Shown here: one piece after another, positions 7,714 to 17,277 of the stretch
How positions within the stretch are numbered: the first letter of the stretch is position 1
How the letters are laid out: each line of letters starts with the position of its first letter
NCBI GenBank assembly: GCA_963850425.1
Contig: CAWKLF010000003.1
Span: 186,001 to 250,000, forward strand
Direction: 5' to 3'
Length of the DNA stretch: 64,000 bases
DNA from: Gp1-AA133 sp963850425
Lineage (GTDB): Bacteria; Acidobacteriota; Terriglobia; Terriglobales; Acidobacteriaceae
Notes under the pieces: generated by a model
The model's input: only the letters and a program-made list of their open reading frames with translations
What the model was told of the DNA's origin: nothing
Databases searched by the model: none
Translations under genes and position numbers: made by a program

Positions 7714-8235
7714 ATGGCACAGGTCCAGGTCGTGCCCATCGCGGAGCGCACTTCGGTACTGCACATCGGCCGCACGACGCTCGCAGCCGTGATCTCGCAG
7801 GTCGTCGCCCAAGCCCTGCATATGCCCGAGCCATACTGGGCAACGGTCACGACCATCGTGGTTATGCAATCAACCCTCGGCGCCGCGTGGAAAGTGTCGG
7901 TGAAACGCTTAGCTGGGACTGCACTGGGGGCGCTGGTCGCGGGATTGATTGCGACATACCTTCAGCCCGGCGTTCTTGTGTTTGGCCTGACAATCTTCGC
8001 AACCGGACTGATTTGCCTCGCACTGCGGCTGGATCGCACCGCGTATCGATTCGCCGGGATCACCGAGGTCATTGTCATGCTGGTCGCGCGCGAACGGGCT
8101 GCGTGGATCATCGCCACCCATCGTTTTGTGGAAGTGTCCCTCGGGATCGCGATGGCACTGCTTGTGACCGGAGTGTGGCCGGAACGCATTGATCCCGCCC
8201 CAGCCAGCGAAGCGAAACAGGCGTATGGCGCATAA
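7714..8235 (+). CDS. FUSC/aromatic acid exporter-like membrane protein
   Basis: ATG at 7714 lies behind a strong AGGAGG site. The 173-aa product contains IGRTTLAAVISQVVAQALHMPEPYWATVTTI-like sequence of the FUSC (ArAE/DUF939) N-terminal membrane domain, then GTALGALVAGLIATYL and further helices, about five or six in all. It lacks the soluble half of full-length ArAE transporters (over 300 aa), so it is a minimal version. Family members export aromatic acids or similar; the substrate here is unknown. The last bases overlap the start of the hemerythrin gene. Confidence 0.8.
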   Translation: MAQVQVVPIAERTSVLHIGRTTLAAVISQVVAQALHMPEPYWATVTTIVVMQSTLGAAWKVSVKRLAGTALGALVAGLIATYLQPGVLVFGLTIFATGLICLALRLDRTAYRFAGITEVIVMLVARERAAWIIATHRFVEVSLGIAMALLVTGVWPERIDPAPASEAKQAYGA

Positions 8236-8731
8236 TAGTGCCATGCTTCGCGACAAAAGCCTGATTCCTCTTTCGCGCCAACACCAGCATGCGCTTGCGC
8301 TTTGCGTGCGCATCGATCGTGCGGAATTGGCCTCCGCACGCGAAGTGCAGGCGTGGCAAGCGGAAATCGAGCAGCACTTCGCGCTCGAGATTCAGCACCA
8401 CTTTGCCGCGGAAGAGAAGGACGTCTTTCCCGTGGCTCGGCAGTATGCGGAACTGGTCCCATTGGTGGAGGAATTGCTTGCCGAGCATGTGCGGCTTCGG
8501 GGATATTTTGAGCAGGCGCGGCTGCGCTCGCTCGATGGTCCGGCGGTGAGGCAATTTGCAGAAATGCTTTCCAGCCACATTCGCAAGGAAGAGCGGCGGC
8601 TTTTTGAGGAGATGCAGAAACGGATGGGGTCGGCGGAACTGGAAAGATTGGGCGTGCACATCGAGAAGAGCCTGGCTCCGAGCGTGGAAGCTTGCATTAC
8701 GCCGGCGGAGGAGATCCTGAAGCGGTCCTAG
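8225..8731 (+). CDS. Hemerythrin HHE cation-binding domain protein
   Basis: The product (168 aa from ATG 8225; ATG 8243 also possible) is a single four-helix hemerythrin-like domain expected to bind a di-iron centre and to sense or carry O2, NO or iron. Candidate ligands are H20 or H22, H51, H58/H59 with E63 or E64 (HHFAAEEKDVFP), H88 (LAEHVRLR), and H118 with E122 (SSHIRKEERRLF), spaced as in the family. The start overlaps the FUSC-like gene by 11 bases. There is no second domain, so it is a stand-alone protein. Confidence 0.85.
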   Translation: MAHNSAMLRDKSLIPLSRQHQHALALCVRIDRAELASAREVQAWQAEIEQHFALEIQHHFAAEEKDVFPVARQYAELVPLVEELLAEHVRLRGYFEQARLRSLDGPAVRQFAEMLSSHIRKEERRLFEEMQKRMGSAELERLGVHIEKSLAPSVEACITPAEEILKRS

Positions 8732-8734
8732 TCC

Positions 8735-8922
8735 TTGCGGGCTTACGCCCGCAACGCCAGGTGCCGCCCCTGCCGGGGCTTGGTTTCCTTTTGGAGCTTA
8801 CCCAGCGCTACGCGCTGGGCTAATGTATGCCGCCGCTACGCGGCTGTTTCGGAGTGGTTCAGATAAGGCCGACGACCGAAGGCCGACAACCGAAAGGCCG
8901 ACAACCGACGACCTATCCCGTC
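8735..8922. repeat. Cluster of small palindromes and CGAC-type repeats
   Basis: Four perfect palindromes with tiny loops follow each other: TTGCGGGC-TTAC-GCCCGCAA (8735-8754), GCCCC-TGCC-GGGGC (8766-8779), CCCAGCGC-TAC-GCGCTGGG (8801-8819) and GCCGC-TAC-GCGGC (8832-8844). A run of GGCCGACAACCGAA-like units covers 8867-8922. The segment fills the space between the hemerythrin and malQ genes, which converge, and has no ORF. Similar palindromes occur at 17278-17329 and similar CGAC units at 15563-15594. Confidence 0.85.
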
Positions 8923-8947
8923 CCCGTGGGTCTGATGATTTGGATAG

Positions 8948-10480
8948 CTAAGCGGCGTATTCTTCTGCGGGCGGTTCCGGCAAGGGCTCGGGCAAACGAT
9001 CGGTCACCTCCGCCAACGAAGCCATCTTCCTGGCCAGATCGCTGGTGAGCACCCCGGGCTGTAAGCGCCACCGCCAGTTGCCTCCGCGCTGGCTGGGCAT
9101 GTTCATGCGCGCCTCGCTGCCCAGCCCCAGGAAGTCCTGCATGGGGACCACCGAGAGACTTGCTACCGACCCCTGCGCTGCGCGGATAAATGACCAGTGA
9201 ACGCCGTCTTCAGCCTTGCCGAAATATGTTTCGACGTTCTTGTGCTCCTGCTCGGTGGCGCCGCTGGTCCACCAGCCGACCAGAGTGTCATTGTCATGGG
9301 TACCGGTATAAATCACCGTTTCGGGCGTCAGTTGTTGGGGAAGATAAATGTGTGCGCCTTTATCGCTGAAACCGAATTGCAGCACGGCCATTCCCGGCAT
9401 CTGCAGTCGCTTGCGCAACGCATGCACCTCAGGCGTGATGTAGCCCAAGTCCTCGGCGAAGAACGGCAGACCGCCCAGCGCTCCCTGCACCTTCGCGAAC
9501 AGATCATCTCTAGGGCCGTCCACCCAACGCCCGTTGACGGCAGTCGGCTCGCTGGCGTCAATTTCCCAGAACTGCTCAAAGCCGCGAAAGTGATCGAGCC
9601 GGATGTAATCGCAGTGTTCGGTCGCGGCCCGCAGGCGGGCTACCCACCAGGCGTAACCCTGCCGCTTCATGACGTCCCAACGGTACAGCGGATTGCCCCA
9701 GCGCTGGCCTGTCTCGCTGAAGAAATCAGGCGGCACACCGGAAACTACTTCGGGCTTGCGTTCGCTGTCGAGGCGAAACAGTTCCGGGTGCGTCCACACA
9801 TCTGCGCTGTCGTAGTTCACGAAGATGGCGATATCCCCCACCACGCGCACCATGCGTCGCGCGCAATGATGGCGCAGGGCGCGCCATTGCTCGGCGAAAG
9901 CGAATTGCAGAGCGCTGCGCCAGACAAGTTCGTCCGCCATCTCGCGGCGTATCCGATCTAACGACGCAGGCTCGCGGTGGGCTAACTCGCGCGGCCACTC
10001 ATTCCAGTTGGTTAGCTTATGATGCGCGCGCAGGGCGTCGAACAGCACAAAGTCATCGAGCCACTCCCGGTTTACATGACAAAAGCGCTCGAAACGCGCG
10101 CGCGCGTCCCCTTGCATGCGCTTGCTGAAGTTGCGGGCCGCCTGCGCCAGCAGAGGCATCTTTCTGGGAAAGACCGCTTCGTACACGACCGGCCCGTTGG
10201 CCTCTGGCAGGTCGCGAATCTCGCCGGGATCAATCCAGCCGTGTTCGGCCAGGCGTTCGAGGCTGATCAGCAGGGGATTGCCCGCGAAAGCCGACGTTGC
10301 CGAGTAGGGCGAGTTGCCGTAGCCCAGCGGCCCCAGCGGCAAGACCTGCCATAGTCCCTGGCGAGCCGCCGCCAGGAAGTCGACGAATTCATAGGCCGCC
10401 GGACCGAAGTCGCCGATGCCACCTCGCGCCGGAAGCGAACTGGGATGCAGAAGAATTCCTGTAGCGCGAGCGAAAGACAT
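8948..10480 (-). CDS. malQ: 4-alpha-glucanotransferase (amylomaltase, GH77)
   Basis: This cytoplasmic enzyme transfers alpha-1,4-glucan segments between maltodextrins in glycogen and maltose metabolism. The start GILLHPSSLPARGGIGDFG and PLGPLGYGNSPYSATSAFAG are classic GH77. Catalytic regions are visible: RLDHFRGFEQFWEI (nucleophile Asp), FFAEDLGYITPEV (acid/base Glu) and TGTHDNDTLVGW (stabilising Asp). Length 510 is normal, and the ATG at 10480 starts the conserved N-terminus. The gene lies downstream of the ppiD-like gene on the same strand. Glycogen genes glgB and GH57 are far away at 55-60 kb. Confidence 0.96.
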   Translation of the reverse strand: MSFARATGILLHPSSLPARGGIGDFGPAAYEFVDFLAAARQGLWQVLPLGPLGYGNSPYSATSAFAGNPLLISLERLAEHGWIDPGEIRDLPEANGPVVYEAVFPRKMPLLAQAARNFSKRMQGDARARFERFCHVNREWLDDFVLFDALRAHHKLTNWNEWPRELAHREPASLDRIRREMADELVWRSALQFAFAEQWRALRHHCARRMVRVVGDIAIFVNYDSADVWTHPELFRLDSERKPEVVSGVPPDFFSETGQRWGNPLYRWDVMKRQGYAWWVARLRAATEHCDYIRLDHFRGFEQFWEIDASEPTAVNGRWVDGPRDDLFAKVQGALGGLPFFAEDLGYITPEVHALRKRLQMPGMAVLQFGFSDKGAHIYLPQQLTPETVIYTGTHDNDTLVGWWTSGATEQEHKNVETYFGKAEDGVHWSFIRAAQGSVASLSVVPMQDFLGLGSEARMNMPSQRGGNWRWRLQPGVLTSDLARKMASLAEVTDRLPEPLPEPPAEEYAA

Positions 10481-10538
10481 GTTTCTTATTCGGAGATCAC
10501 CGCGTTCTTACATCGAGGACTTAGTTGCGGAGTAGTCC

Positions 10539-10560
10539 CGGGCACGCCGGAGCGTGCCCG
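10539..10560. repeat. Perfect hairpin between the foldase and malQ genes
   Basis: CGGGCACGC pairs with GCGTGCCCG across CGGA. There is no T-run on either strand, so it is not a standard terminator. It may be a processing or attenuating hairpin, or one more of the small palindromes of this genome. Confidence 0.6.
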
Positions 10561-10571
10561 CACTTCCGTCG

Positions 10572-12575
10572 TTAAAAGCCTTCTTCCCCACCCCCAGCTT
10601 GGCCCTTGGTGAGGTTCTTCATTTCCTGCTCGTTGATTTTGATCTTGCCCGATTTCTCCATCTGCTGGCGAAGGTTGGTGATGAACAAGCCGAACAGGTC
10701 CTGCTGTTTGGAGTGCAGCAACCCGTCGCGAATCTGGTCTTTCTTCGCCGCAAAATCCTGGTCCGTGGGTTCCTGCTTCTGGAGCACCGACAGTACGACG
10801 CCATTATTGCCGGCGGTCACGGGACCGCTGATTTCGCCTGGCTTCATCGAGAACGCTACCGAAGCCTGGCCCGCCATGCTGCCGATGTCCGGCACCTGTC
10901 CATCGGGAAGCACGAAGTCGCTGGTCTTGATGGTCGCGCCCAGTTCCTTGGCAGCTTTCTTCAGGTCGTGCCCGGACTTTGCCCGGTCCGACAGCTCCTG
11001 CGTCTTCTGGTTGAGCAGGATGCCGGCGCGCTCGTTCTTGAACTCGCCATCCACCTTCGAACGGATCTCTTCGAATGTGGGGGTCGCCGGAGGCCTGATG
11101 GCTTCAACCTGGAACACAACCGCTCCCTGGCTCAGCTGTGCCATGTCGGGCGGAGCCTTTTCACGCTGCGAGAACACGGCGTCCATGAACTGCGGAGATG
11201 CGCCCAGTCCCGGCAACACATCGCCGCGACCGACGAAGTCGGTGGTCACCACGTTCAGGTTCTTGCCCGCGGCGGCTTTCTCGAGTCCCTGGCTGCGCGC
11301 CTGGTCCAGCAGCGAGTTGCCCGCCGCCTCCATCATCCGACCCGCCTTCTGCTGGCGAATCAGCGGCTCAATCTCGCCTTTCACTTCATCGAGGGTCTTG
11401 AGGTGCGCCTCGTGCTTGTCCTCGGTGCGAATGATGTGAAACCCATACGAACTCTTCACCAGATCGCTGGTCTGCCCTTTGCCCTGCGAGAATGCTGCTT
11501 TCTCGAATTCGGGCACGGTGCGTCCCCGGCCGATCCAGCCCAGTTCCCCGCCCTGCTTCCCGCTGCCGGGATCATCGGAATACTTCTTCGCCAGATCCTC
11601 CAGCTTGGCGCCGCCCTTCAACTGCTTCAGGACGTCTTCGGCTTTCTTGCGCGCTTCTTCCACGCCCTTCTCATCGACCTTGCCGTCGGCTCCCGCCGCA
11701 GGAGTCTTGATCAGGATGTGGGCGACCTTCACCTCATCGGGAACCCGGTACTGATCCTTTCGCTGGTTGTAGTAGGACTGGACTTCTTCAGGCGTGACCT
11801 GCACCTGTCCGAGGATCTTGCTCTTGTCGAGAAAGACATAGTCGATCTTGCGCTTCTCAGGAATCGAGTCCTTGTAGCGCGCCTGGTTGCGGGTGTAGAA
11901 GGCTTTGAGTTCTTCGTCCGTGGGATGCAGGCCCTTGCGAATGTCGTCCTGCGACAGCACTGCGTAATCGAACTTAACCTTGGTGTTGCGTTTCTGGAAT
12001 TCCTGGCGGATTTCCGCGTCGGAAACGGACGCGCTGCCCGTGATCAGGGTGGCAAGCTTCTGCTCGAGGATTTCGTTCTTTACGTCGGCCTCGAAAGCCG
12101 AAACCGTCAGATTCGCCTGTTGGAGCAAGCTTGCGTAAGCCTGTTCTCCAATGAACTTGCCGCCCGGGAACAAGGTCTGCGAGTAGCGGCCATGCTCCAA
12201 CTCGTCGCGCAGGTCCTGGTCGGTGGCTTTCAGGCCCATGCGGTCAGCCTCGGCCACGATCGCCTTCCCGGTGATCAATTGCTCCACGGACTGCGAGATG
12301 GCGCGCGGCATGATCATGGGCAACAACTGCTTGCCCATGGGACCATACTGGGCAACCTGCTGTTCGGCGAGCGCGCGGGCGCGGTCTCGAACTTCCTGGG
12401 TTGTAATGTCCTGGCCGGCAACTTTCGCGACCACTCCCTGGCTGGGCTGACCCATCAGGTCGGATCCCAAGCCGCCGGGAATCAGTGTGATGACCATGCC
12501 ACCGCAGATGATCAGCAGCAGCGAACTCAGGATAATCTTCTTCGTCGGGCCAGGGGTTTGCAGAAAGCGGATCAT
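10572..12575 (-). CDS. PpiD/SurA-like peptidyl-prolyl isomerase, membrane-anchored
   Basis: The product is a 667-aa envelope foldase. Residues about 13-35 form one membrane anchor (KKIILSSLLLIICGGMVITLI) with a short cytoplasmic start, as in PpiD. A long SurA_N/PpiD-like helical region follows. A parvulin (rotamase) domain lies at roughly residues 285-390, with VKVAHILIKTP, AKKYSDDPGSGKQGGELGWIGRG and SYGFHIIRTEDK, and a C-terminal helical region runs to the end. It probably assists folding of secreted and outer-membrane proteins, of which this window encodes many. malQ follows on the same strand 91 bases later, but shared transcription is unproven. Confidence 0.88.
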   Translation of the reverse strand: MIRFLQTPGPTKKIILSSLLLIICGGMVITLIPGGLGSDLMGQPSQGVVAKVAGQDITTQEVRDRARALAEQQVAQYGPMGKQLLPMIMPRAISQSVEQLITGKAIVAEADRMGLKATDQDLRDELEHGRYSQTLFPGGKFIGEQAYASLLQQANLTVSAFEADVKNEILEQKLATLITGSASVSDAEIRQEFQKRNTKVKFDYAVLSQDDIRKGLHPTDEELKAFYTRNQARYKDSIPEKRKIDYVFLDKSKILGQVQVTPEEVQSYYNQRKDQYRVPDEVKVAHILIKTPAAGADGKVDEKGVEEARKKAEDVLKQLKGGAKLEDLAKKYSDDPGSGKQGGELGWIGRGRTVPEFEKAAFSQGKGQTSDLVKSSYGFHIIRTEDKHEAHLKTLDEVKGEIEPLIRQQKAGRMMEAAGNSLLDQARSQGLEKAAAGKNLNVVTTDFVGRGDVLPGLGASPQFMDAVFSQREKAPPDMAQLSQGAVVFQVEAIRPPATPTFEEIRSKVDGEFKNERAGILLNQKTQELSDRAKSGHDLKKAAKELGATIKTSDFVLPDGQVPDIGSMAGQASVAFSMKPGEISGPVTAGNNGVVLSVLQKQEPTDQDFAAKKDQIRDGLLHSKQQDLFGLFITNLRQQMEKSGKIKINEQEMKNLTKGQAGGGEEGF

Positions 12576-12801
12576 GTTGTTTTATGCGCTCCAGATTTTG
12601 GGGGCGGAATAGATGATTATAGACTAAGGAACCCGGCAGACGTTGCTGGTCGAGGCGCCGTTCGATCGTCCGGTTTGGGATCGGCGATGCCGTAGAAAAA
12701 CAGCTATTGAAACGTATCAATAAAACGTGTTATCCAACTGGGCGACTTTCAAATCGCTTCCGGGCGTGCTTTCTGACCCTCATTCCGAAGGGGAATCATC
12801 C
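12576..12801. promoter_or_regulatory. Divergent intergenic region between foldase and GH2 genes
   Basis: The two genes point away from each other across 226 bases, so promoters for both must lie here. I could not assign convincing -35/-10 boxes or an operator. Confidence 0.45.
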
Positions 12802-15486
12802 ATGAAACTTCGTATCCCTCTGGGCGCAGCTGTTCTAAGCCTCGCTATCCTTTCCACGGTAATGGCGCAGCCTCAAGCGCGCCACGCCCGCACGGCGCCG
12901 ACTATGGCCTCGTCGCAAATTGCCCTTTCGGACGGCTGGATGCTGCAGTCGTCCCGCAAGGTCGACGAAAAGGGCGATGTGCTGTCCAAGCCCACTTTTC
13001 AGCCAAAAGGATGGTACCCGGTCACGGTTCCCACGACCGTGGTGGGCGCGCTGGTCAAACACAAAGTCCTTCCGGATCCCACCTACGGAATGAATCTTCG
13101 CCAGATGCCGGGCGTGACTTATCCCATCGGCGCGAATTTCTCGAATATCGCCATGGCACCCGACAGTCCCTACCTCCTCTCGTGGTGGTACCGGAAGGCA
13201 TTCGTAGTGCCTGCCAGCTACAAGGGGAAGACGGTGTGGCTGAATTTTCGCGGAATCAACTACCGCGCGAATATCTGGCTGAACGGGAAACAGATTGCGA
13301 AATCGGACGATGTCGCCGGAGCTTGGCGTACCTACGAGTTCAACATCACCGACAGCGTGAAGCATGGCGCGGAGAACGTTCTGGCCGTGGAAGTCTTCGC
13401 GCCCACAGAGACCGACCTCGCAATCACCTTTGTGGACTGGAACCCCGCCCCTCCCGACAAGAACATGGGGCTTTGGCGGAAGGTTTACCTGGCGGAGAGC
13501 GGTCCGGTTGCGCTGCGCTATCCAAGCGTGGTGTCGCATGTGGATGCATCACAAAATGCCCAACTCACAGTTACTGCGCTGCTAAAGAATTCCAGCAAAG
13601 AGCCGGTCAAGGGCACACTCAAAGGCACCATCGACAAGATTGAATTCTCCCAGGATGTGGAACTTGCCGCGGGGGAGAACAAAGACGTCACCTTCGAGCC
13701 CGAGAAGTTTTCCCAACTGAGCCTCACCGGGCCGCGCCTGTGGTGGCCGGTGCAGATGGGCAAGCCCGAACTGTATACGCTGAAGATGGAGTTCGTGGTC
13801 GACGGCAAACAATCCGATCATACCGATACCGAATTCGGCATTCGCGAAGTCACCTCCGAACTGAATGCGCAACAGCGCCGGGTCTTTTCTATCAACGGAA
13901 AGAAGATCCTGATTCGCGGCGGCGGCTGGTCGCCTGACCTGATGCTCCGCGAGAACTCGCAGCGCCTGGCGGACGAATTCCGCTACGTGCGCGACATGGG
14001 ACTAAACACGATTCGCCTCGAAGGCAAGCTGGAGACCGCAGAGTTCTTCCAGCGTGCCGATCGCGAAGGCGTGCTGGTGATGGCGGGCTGGTGTTGCTGC
14101 GACCACTGGGAGCACTGGGCCAAGTGGAAGCCGCAGGATTTCGACATCGCCAAGGCCTCGCTGACGGATCAGATCTACCGGCTGCGCAGCCACCCCAGCG
14201 TGGTGATGTGGCTCAACGGCAGCGACAATCCACCGCCACCGGATGTCGAAGAAATGTATCTCGCCATCGAGAAGCAACTTCACTTCCCAAATCCCACAGT
14301 GTCGTCTGCGACCGGCAAGCCCGCCACCGTCAGCGGGGACAGCGGCGTGAAGATGAGCGGCCCCTACGAGTACGTCGCTCCTTCCTACTGGACCGAGGAC
14401 AAGATTGACGGCGGCCACCACTGCAATCCAGGCGGTTGCGGCGGCGCGTATGGCTTCAATACCGAAACCAGCCCGGGCCCGGCCGTTCCGCCGATCGAAA
14501 GCTTGCGCACCATGTTGCCCAAAGATCATCTTTGGCCGATCGACGACTGGTGGAATTTCCACGCGGGCGGCGGCGAGTTCAAGGATATCCACGTTTACAC
14601 AGAGGCACTCACCAACCGCTACGGCAAGGCCGACACGCTGGAGGACTACGTTCTCAAAGCGCAGGCGATGAACTATGAAGGGATCCGTGCGATGTTCGAG
14701 GCTTACAGCCGTGGCAAGTACACCTCCACCGGCGTCATTCAATGGATGCTCAACAACGCCTGGCCCTCGGTCATCTGGCACCTGTACGACTACTACCTGC
14801 GACCCGGCGGCGGCTATTTCGGCGCGAAGACGGCCATGGAGCCTCTGCATCCGATGTATGCGTACGACGATCGCTCGGTCTGGATCGTGAGCAGCCGCTA
14901 CGATGACGTGAAGGGCCTGAAGCTGACCACGAAACTTTACAACCTCGACATGGCGGAGAAGTTTTCGCAGGAATCGCCGGTGGACGTTACCGCCGACAGC
15001 ACCAATAAAATCCTGACCCTGCCTCCGCTGGACGAGGCAAGCCCGGTTTATTTCCTGGCTCTGCGCCTGCAGGATGACTCGGGGAAAACTGTCGGCTCGA
15101 ATTTCTACTGGCTCTCAACCAAGCCCGAGACTCTGGATTGGGAGAAGTCAAACTGGTTCGTCACTCCCACTTCGCAGTTCGCCGACTACACTGCCCTGAA
15201 CAAACTGGAGAAGGTCACACTGAAGACCGCCAATCGCACGGAGCGGCGCGGCGACGAATCAGTCACGCATGTCACGCTCGAGAATCCGAGCAAGAACCTC
15301 GCGTTCTTTGTCCGGCTGAAAGTCAACAAGGGCGCGGGCGGAGACGAAATTGTGCCGGTGATCTGGGAAGACAATTACATTTCCCTGCTGCCCGGCGAAA
15401 AACGAGAAGTGACGGCTAGCTATCGCACCGCGGCTCTGGGCAGCGCAAAACCTGTCGTTGAAATCAGCGGGTGGAATGTACACTGA
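12802..15486 (+). CDS. Secreted glycoside hydrolase family 2, exo-beta-D-glucosaminidase-like
   Basis: The 894-aa product begins with a signal peptide (MKLRIPLGAAVLSLAILSTVMA). A GH2 sugar-binding domain (LSWWYRKAFVVP, RANIWLNGKQI, NMGLWRKVYL), an Ig-like domain (LWWPVQMGKPELYTL) and a TIM barrel follow (FSINGKKILIRGGGWSPDLML; YVRDMGLNTIRLEG). The usual GH2 NE acid/base motif is replaced by WLNGSDNPPPPDVEE, and the nucleophile region is GGAYGFNTETSPG. As I recall, this combination is that of the CsxA (exo-chitosanase) branch. Substrates are therefore likely glucosaminides or mannosides, not lactose. I use ATG 12802 because the signal peptide starts there. It may act with the YdjC-type deacetylase at 17346. 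Confidence 0.85.
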   Translation: MKLRIPLGAAVLSLAILSTVMAQPQARHARTAPTMASSQIALSDGWMLQSSRKVDEKGDVLSKPTFQPKGWYPVTVPTTVVGALVKHKVLPDPTYGMNLRQMPGVTYPIGANFSNIAMAPDSPYLLSWWYRKAFVVPASYKGKTVWLNFRGINYRANIWLNGKQIAKSDDVAGAWRTYEFNITDSVKHGAENVLAVEVFAPTETDLAITFVDWNPAPPDKNMGLWRKVYLAESGPVALRYPSVVSHVDASQNAQLTVTALLKNSSKEPVKGTLKGTIDKIEFSQDVELAAGENKDVTFEPEKFSQLSLTGPRLWWPVQMGKPELYTLKMEFVVDGKQSDHTDTEFGIREVTSELNAQQRRVFSINGKKILIRGGGWSPDLMLRENSQRLADEFRYVRDMGLNTIRLEGKLETAEFFQRADREGVLVMAGWCCCDHWEHWAKWKPQDFDIAKASLTDQIYRLRSHPSVVMWLNGSDNPPPPDVEEMYLAIEKQLHFPNPTVSSATGKPATVSGDSGVKMSGPYEYVAPSYWTEDKIDGGHHCNPGGCGGAYGFNTETSPGPAVPPIESLRTMLPKDHLWPIDDWWNFHAGGGEFKDIHVYTEALTNRYGKADTLEDYVLKAQAMNYEGIRAMFEAYSRGKYTSTGVIQWMLNNAWPSVIWHLYDYYLRPGGGYFGAKTAMEPLHPMYAYDDRSVWIVSSRYDDVKGLKLTTKLYNLDMAEKFSQESPVDVTADSTNKILTLPPLDEASPVYFLALRLQDDSGKTVGSNFYWLSTKPETLDWEKSNWFVTPTSQFADYTALNKLEKVTLKTANRTERRGDESVTHVTLENPSKNLAFFVRLKVNKGAGGDEIVPVIWEDNYISLLPGEKREVTASYRTAALGSAKPVVEISGWNVH

Positions 15487-15562
15487 GGGCGCTTTTGATG
15501 TGGAAACCGTTCTCGCTGAGTGGCGTAACGTGACAACGGGAACGCCGAGGTCGTCGCGAATT

Positions 15563-15594
15563 GGCCAACGACCAACGACCGACGACCAACGACT
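15563..15594. repeat. CGACCAA-type tandem repeats
   Basis: Units such as CCAACGACCAACGACC and GACGACCAACGAC alternate over about 32 bases just upstream of the permease ribosome site. They resemble the CGAC units at 8867-8922. Confidence 0.75.
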
Positions 15595-15608
15595 GCCTTA
15601 AGGAGCCC

Positions 15609-17084
15609 ATGGCCACAAACGCGAGCACCACCACTGCCAGCGCGCCCCGCCTTCGGCGCACCCTTACCCTGTGGGACCTGATTCTCTACGGCGTGATCGT
15701 GATCCAGCCGGTGGCGCCGATGTCGGTGTTCGGCGTCCTCAGCGATCGCGGCCGCGGCCACGTGGTCACGACCATCCTGATCGCGATGGTGGCCATGCTG
15801 TTCACGGCGTTCAGCTACGGGCGCATGGCGCGTGCCTATCCCAGTGCTGGTTCGGCGTTCACCTACGTTGGGCAGGAGATCAATCCCGCGCTAGGCTATG
15901 TGACGGGGTGGAGCATGGTGATGGATTACATGCTCAATCCCATGATCTGCATCGTGTGGTGCAGCCAGCAGGCCAATGTTTTTGCTCCTGGCATTCCCTA
16001 CTGGGGATGGGCGCTGTTCTTTGGAGCGGTCTTCACGTTCCTCAATATTCAGGGCATCAAGACCTCGGCCCGCGTGAATACGTTACTCGCCGCCGCAATG
16101 GGCGCAGTGGTCGCTATTTTCTTCATGGCCGTCGCCCGCTACATCTTCAGCAACCCGCATGACGGCACAGAGTTCTTTACGCGTCCTTTTTACGATCCCG
16201 CAATGTGGAATACGAAAGCCGTTCTGGCCGCGACCTCGATTGCCGTGCTCAGCTACATCGGCTTCGACGGGATTTCCACGCTTTCGGAAGAAGCGGAGAA
16301 TCCCCGCCGCAACATTCTTCTCGCCACCGTTCTTACCTGCTTCGTGATCGGAATTCTCTCCGCGCTCGAAGTCTATGCCGCACAACTTCTCTGGCCCGCG
16401 TCGCAACCATTTCCGAATGTGGATACCGCCTTCACCTTCGTGGCCGGGCGCGCCTGGAAACCTCTTTTCGCCATCGTAGGCTTCACGCTATTGGTGGCGA
16501 ACTTTGGCTCCGGCATGGGGGCGCAAATCGGCGCCGCCCGATTGCTCTATGGCATGGGGCGCAGCAAGGCCCTTCCGCAATCGTTCTTCGGCGTGGTCGA
16601 TCCCAAGCGGCATGTGCCGCGCAACAACGTCTTTTTCGTGGGTGCGATTGCATTGGGAGGCGCGTTGCTGGTGAGCATCGGCCTGTTCAGCTACGGCCTG
16701 GGCGCGGAAATGCTGAACTTCGGCGCTCTGATCGCATTCATGGGCGTCAATATGGCTGCCTTTGTTCGCTATTACGTGCGCGAGGGCGGCAAGAGCCCCA
16801 TTCCCCCTCTTGTTCTCACCGCGTTGGTCATCGCGCTGGTACTGTTGCCAACTTCAAACTGGATGGTGCTTGCAATCGCCGGCGTCATGCTGGCCGTCTT
16901 GGCAGTTTGGGCGCCTCCGCTCGCCGGGTTCACCATTTGTTTTTTCCTGTGGAAGAACCTGAGTTGGAAAGCCTGGATCGTGGGCGGCATCTGGATGCTG
17001 GCCGGAATCCTTTTCGGCGCGATCAAGACGAAGGGCTTCCGCGGTGACCTGGTGGATTTCGAGTTGCCCCCGGAAGAGGCGTAG
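15609..17084 (+). CDS. APC-superfamily amino acid/polyamine permease
   Basis: ATG at 15609 is preceded by TAAGGAG. The 491-aa product has about twelve membrane helices. The start is TLTLWDLILYGVIVIQPVAPMSVFG, and the typical APC segments SYGRMARAYPSAGSAFTYVGQ and SIAVLSYIGFDGISTLSEEAENPRRNI are clear. This layout is closest to the putrescine/amino-acid importers of the PuuP/APA type, but the substrate cannot be told from sequence. The protein sits in the inner membrane. It stands alone between the GH2 and deacetylase genes, on the same strand as both. Confidence 0.88.
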   Translation: MATNASTTTASAPRLRRTLTLWDLILYGVIVIQPVAPMSVFGVLSDRGRGHVVTTILIAMVAMLFTAFSYGRMARAYPSAGSAFTYVGQEINPALGYVTGWSMVMDYMLNPMICIVWCSQQANVFAPGIPYWGWALFFGAVFTFLNIQGIKTSARVNTLLAAAMGAVVAIFFMAVARYIFSNPHDGTEFFTRPFYDPAMWNTKAVLAATSIAVLSYIGFDGISTLSEEAENPRRNILLATVLTCFVIGILSALEVYAAQLLWPASQPFPNVDTAFTFVAGRAWKPLFAIVGFTLLVANFGSGMGAQIGAARLLYGMGRSKALPQSFFGVVDPKRHVPRNNVFFVGAIALGGALLVSIGLFSYGLGAEMLNFGALIAFMGVNMAAFVRYYVREGGKSPIPPLVLTALVIALVLLPTSNWMVLAIAGVMLAVLAVWAPPLAGFTICFFLWKNLSWKAWIVGGIWMLAGILFGAIKTKGFRGDLVDFELPPEEA

Positions 17085-17277
17085 TTTTCGGCGGCAATAA
17101 AAGAACTGCAACCGACGGTGCGCAACTATTGTCATGCACGATCGCAGGCGCCGTGGTGAACCGAGGTTAGCGCCCCAAAAACGGACGCGAACCCTGGGGG
17201 ACCCGGGTTCTTTCCAACTCGCACCCACGGGAGGCGCACGTTTTTCTGCCGCCTGCGACCAGCACGAACCGGGAAGG

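Noticed and set aside
10554..12695. Very long plus-strand frame (over 700 codons) opposite the foldase gene
   Set aside because: It is the antisense shadow of a high-GC gene; the composition is His/Arg/Leu-rich with no domain, and the minus-strand protein is a clear PpiD-like foldase.
17130..17245. tRNA-like folding near GGACCCGGGTTC
   Set aside because: No cloverleaf with a correct anticodon arm and T-loop could be built.
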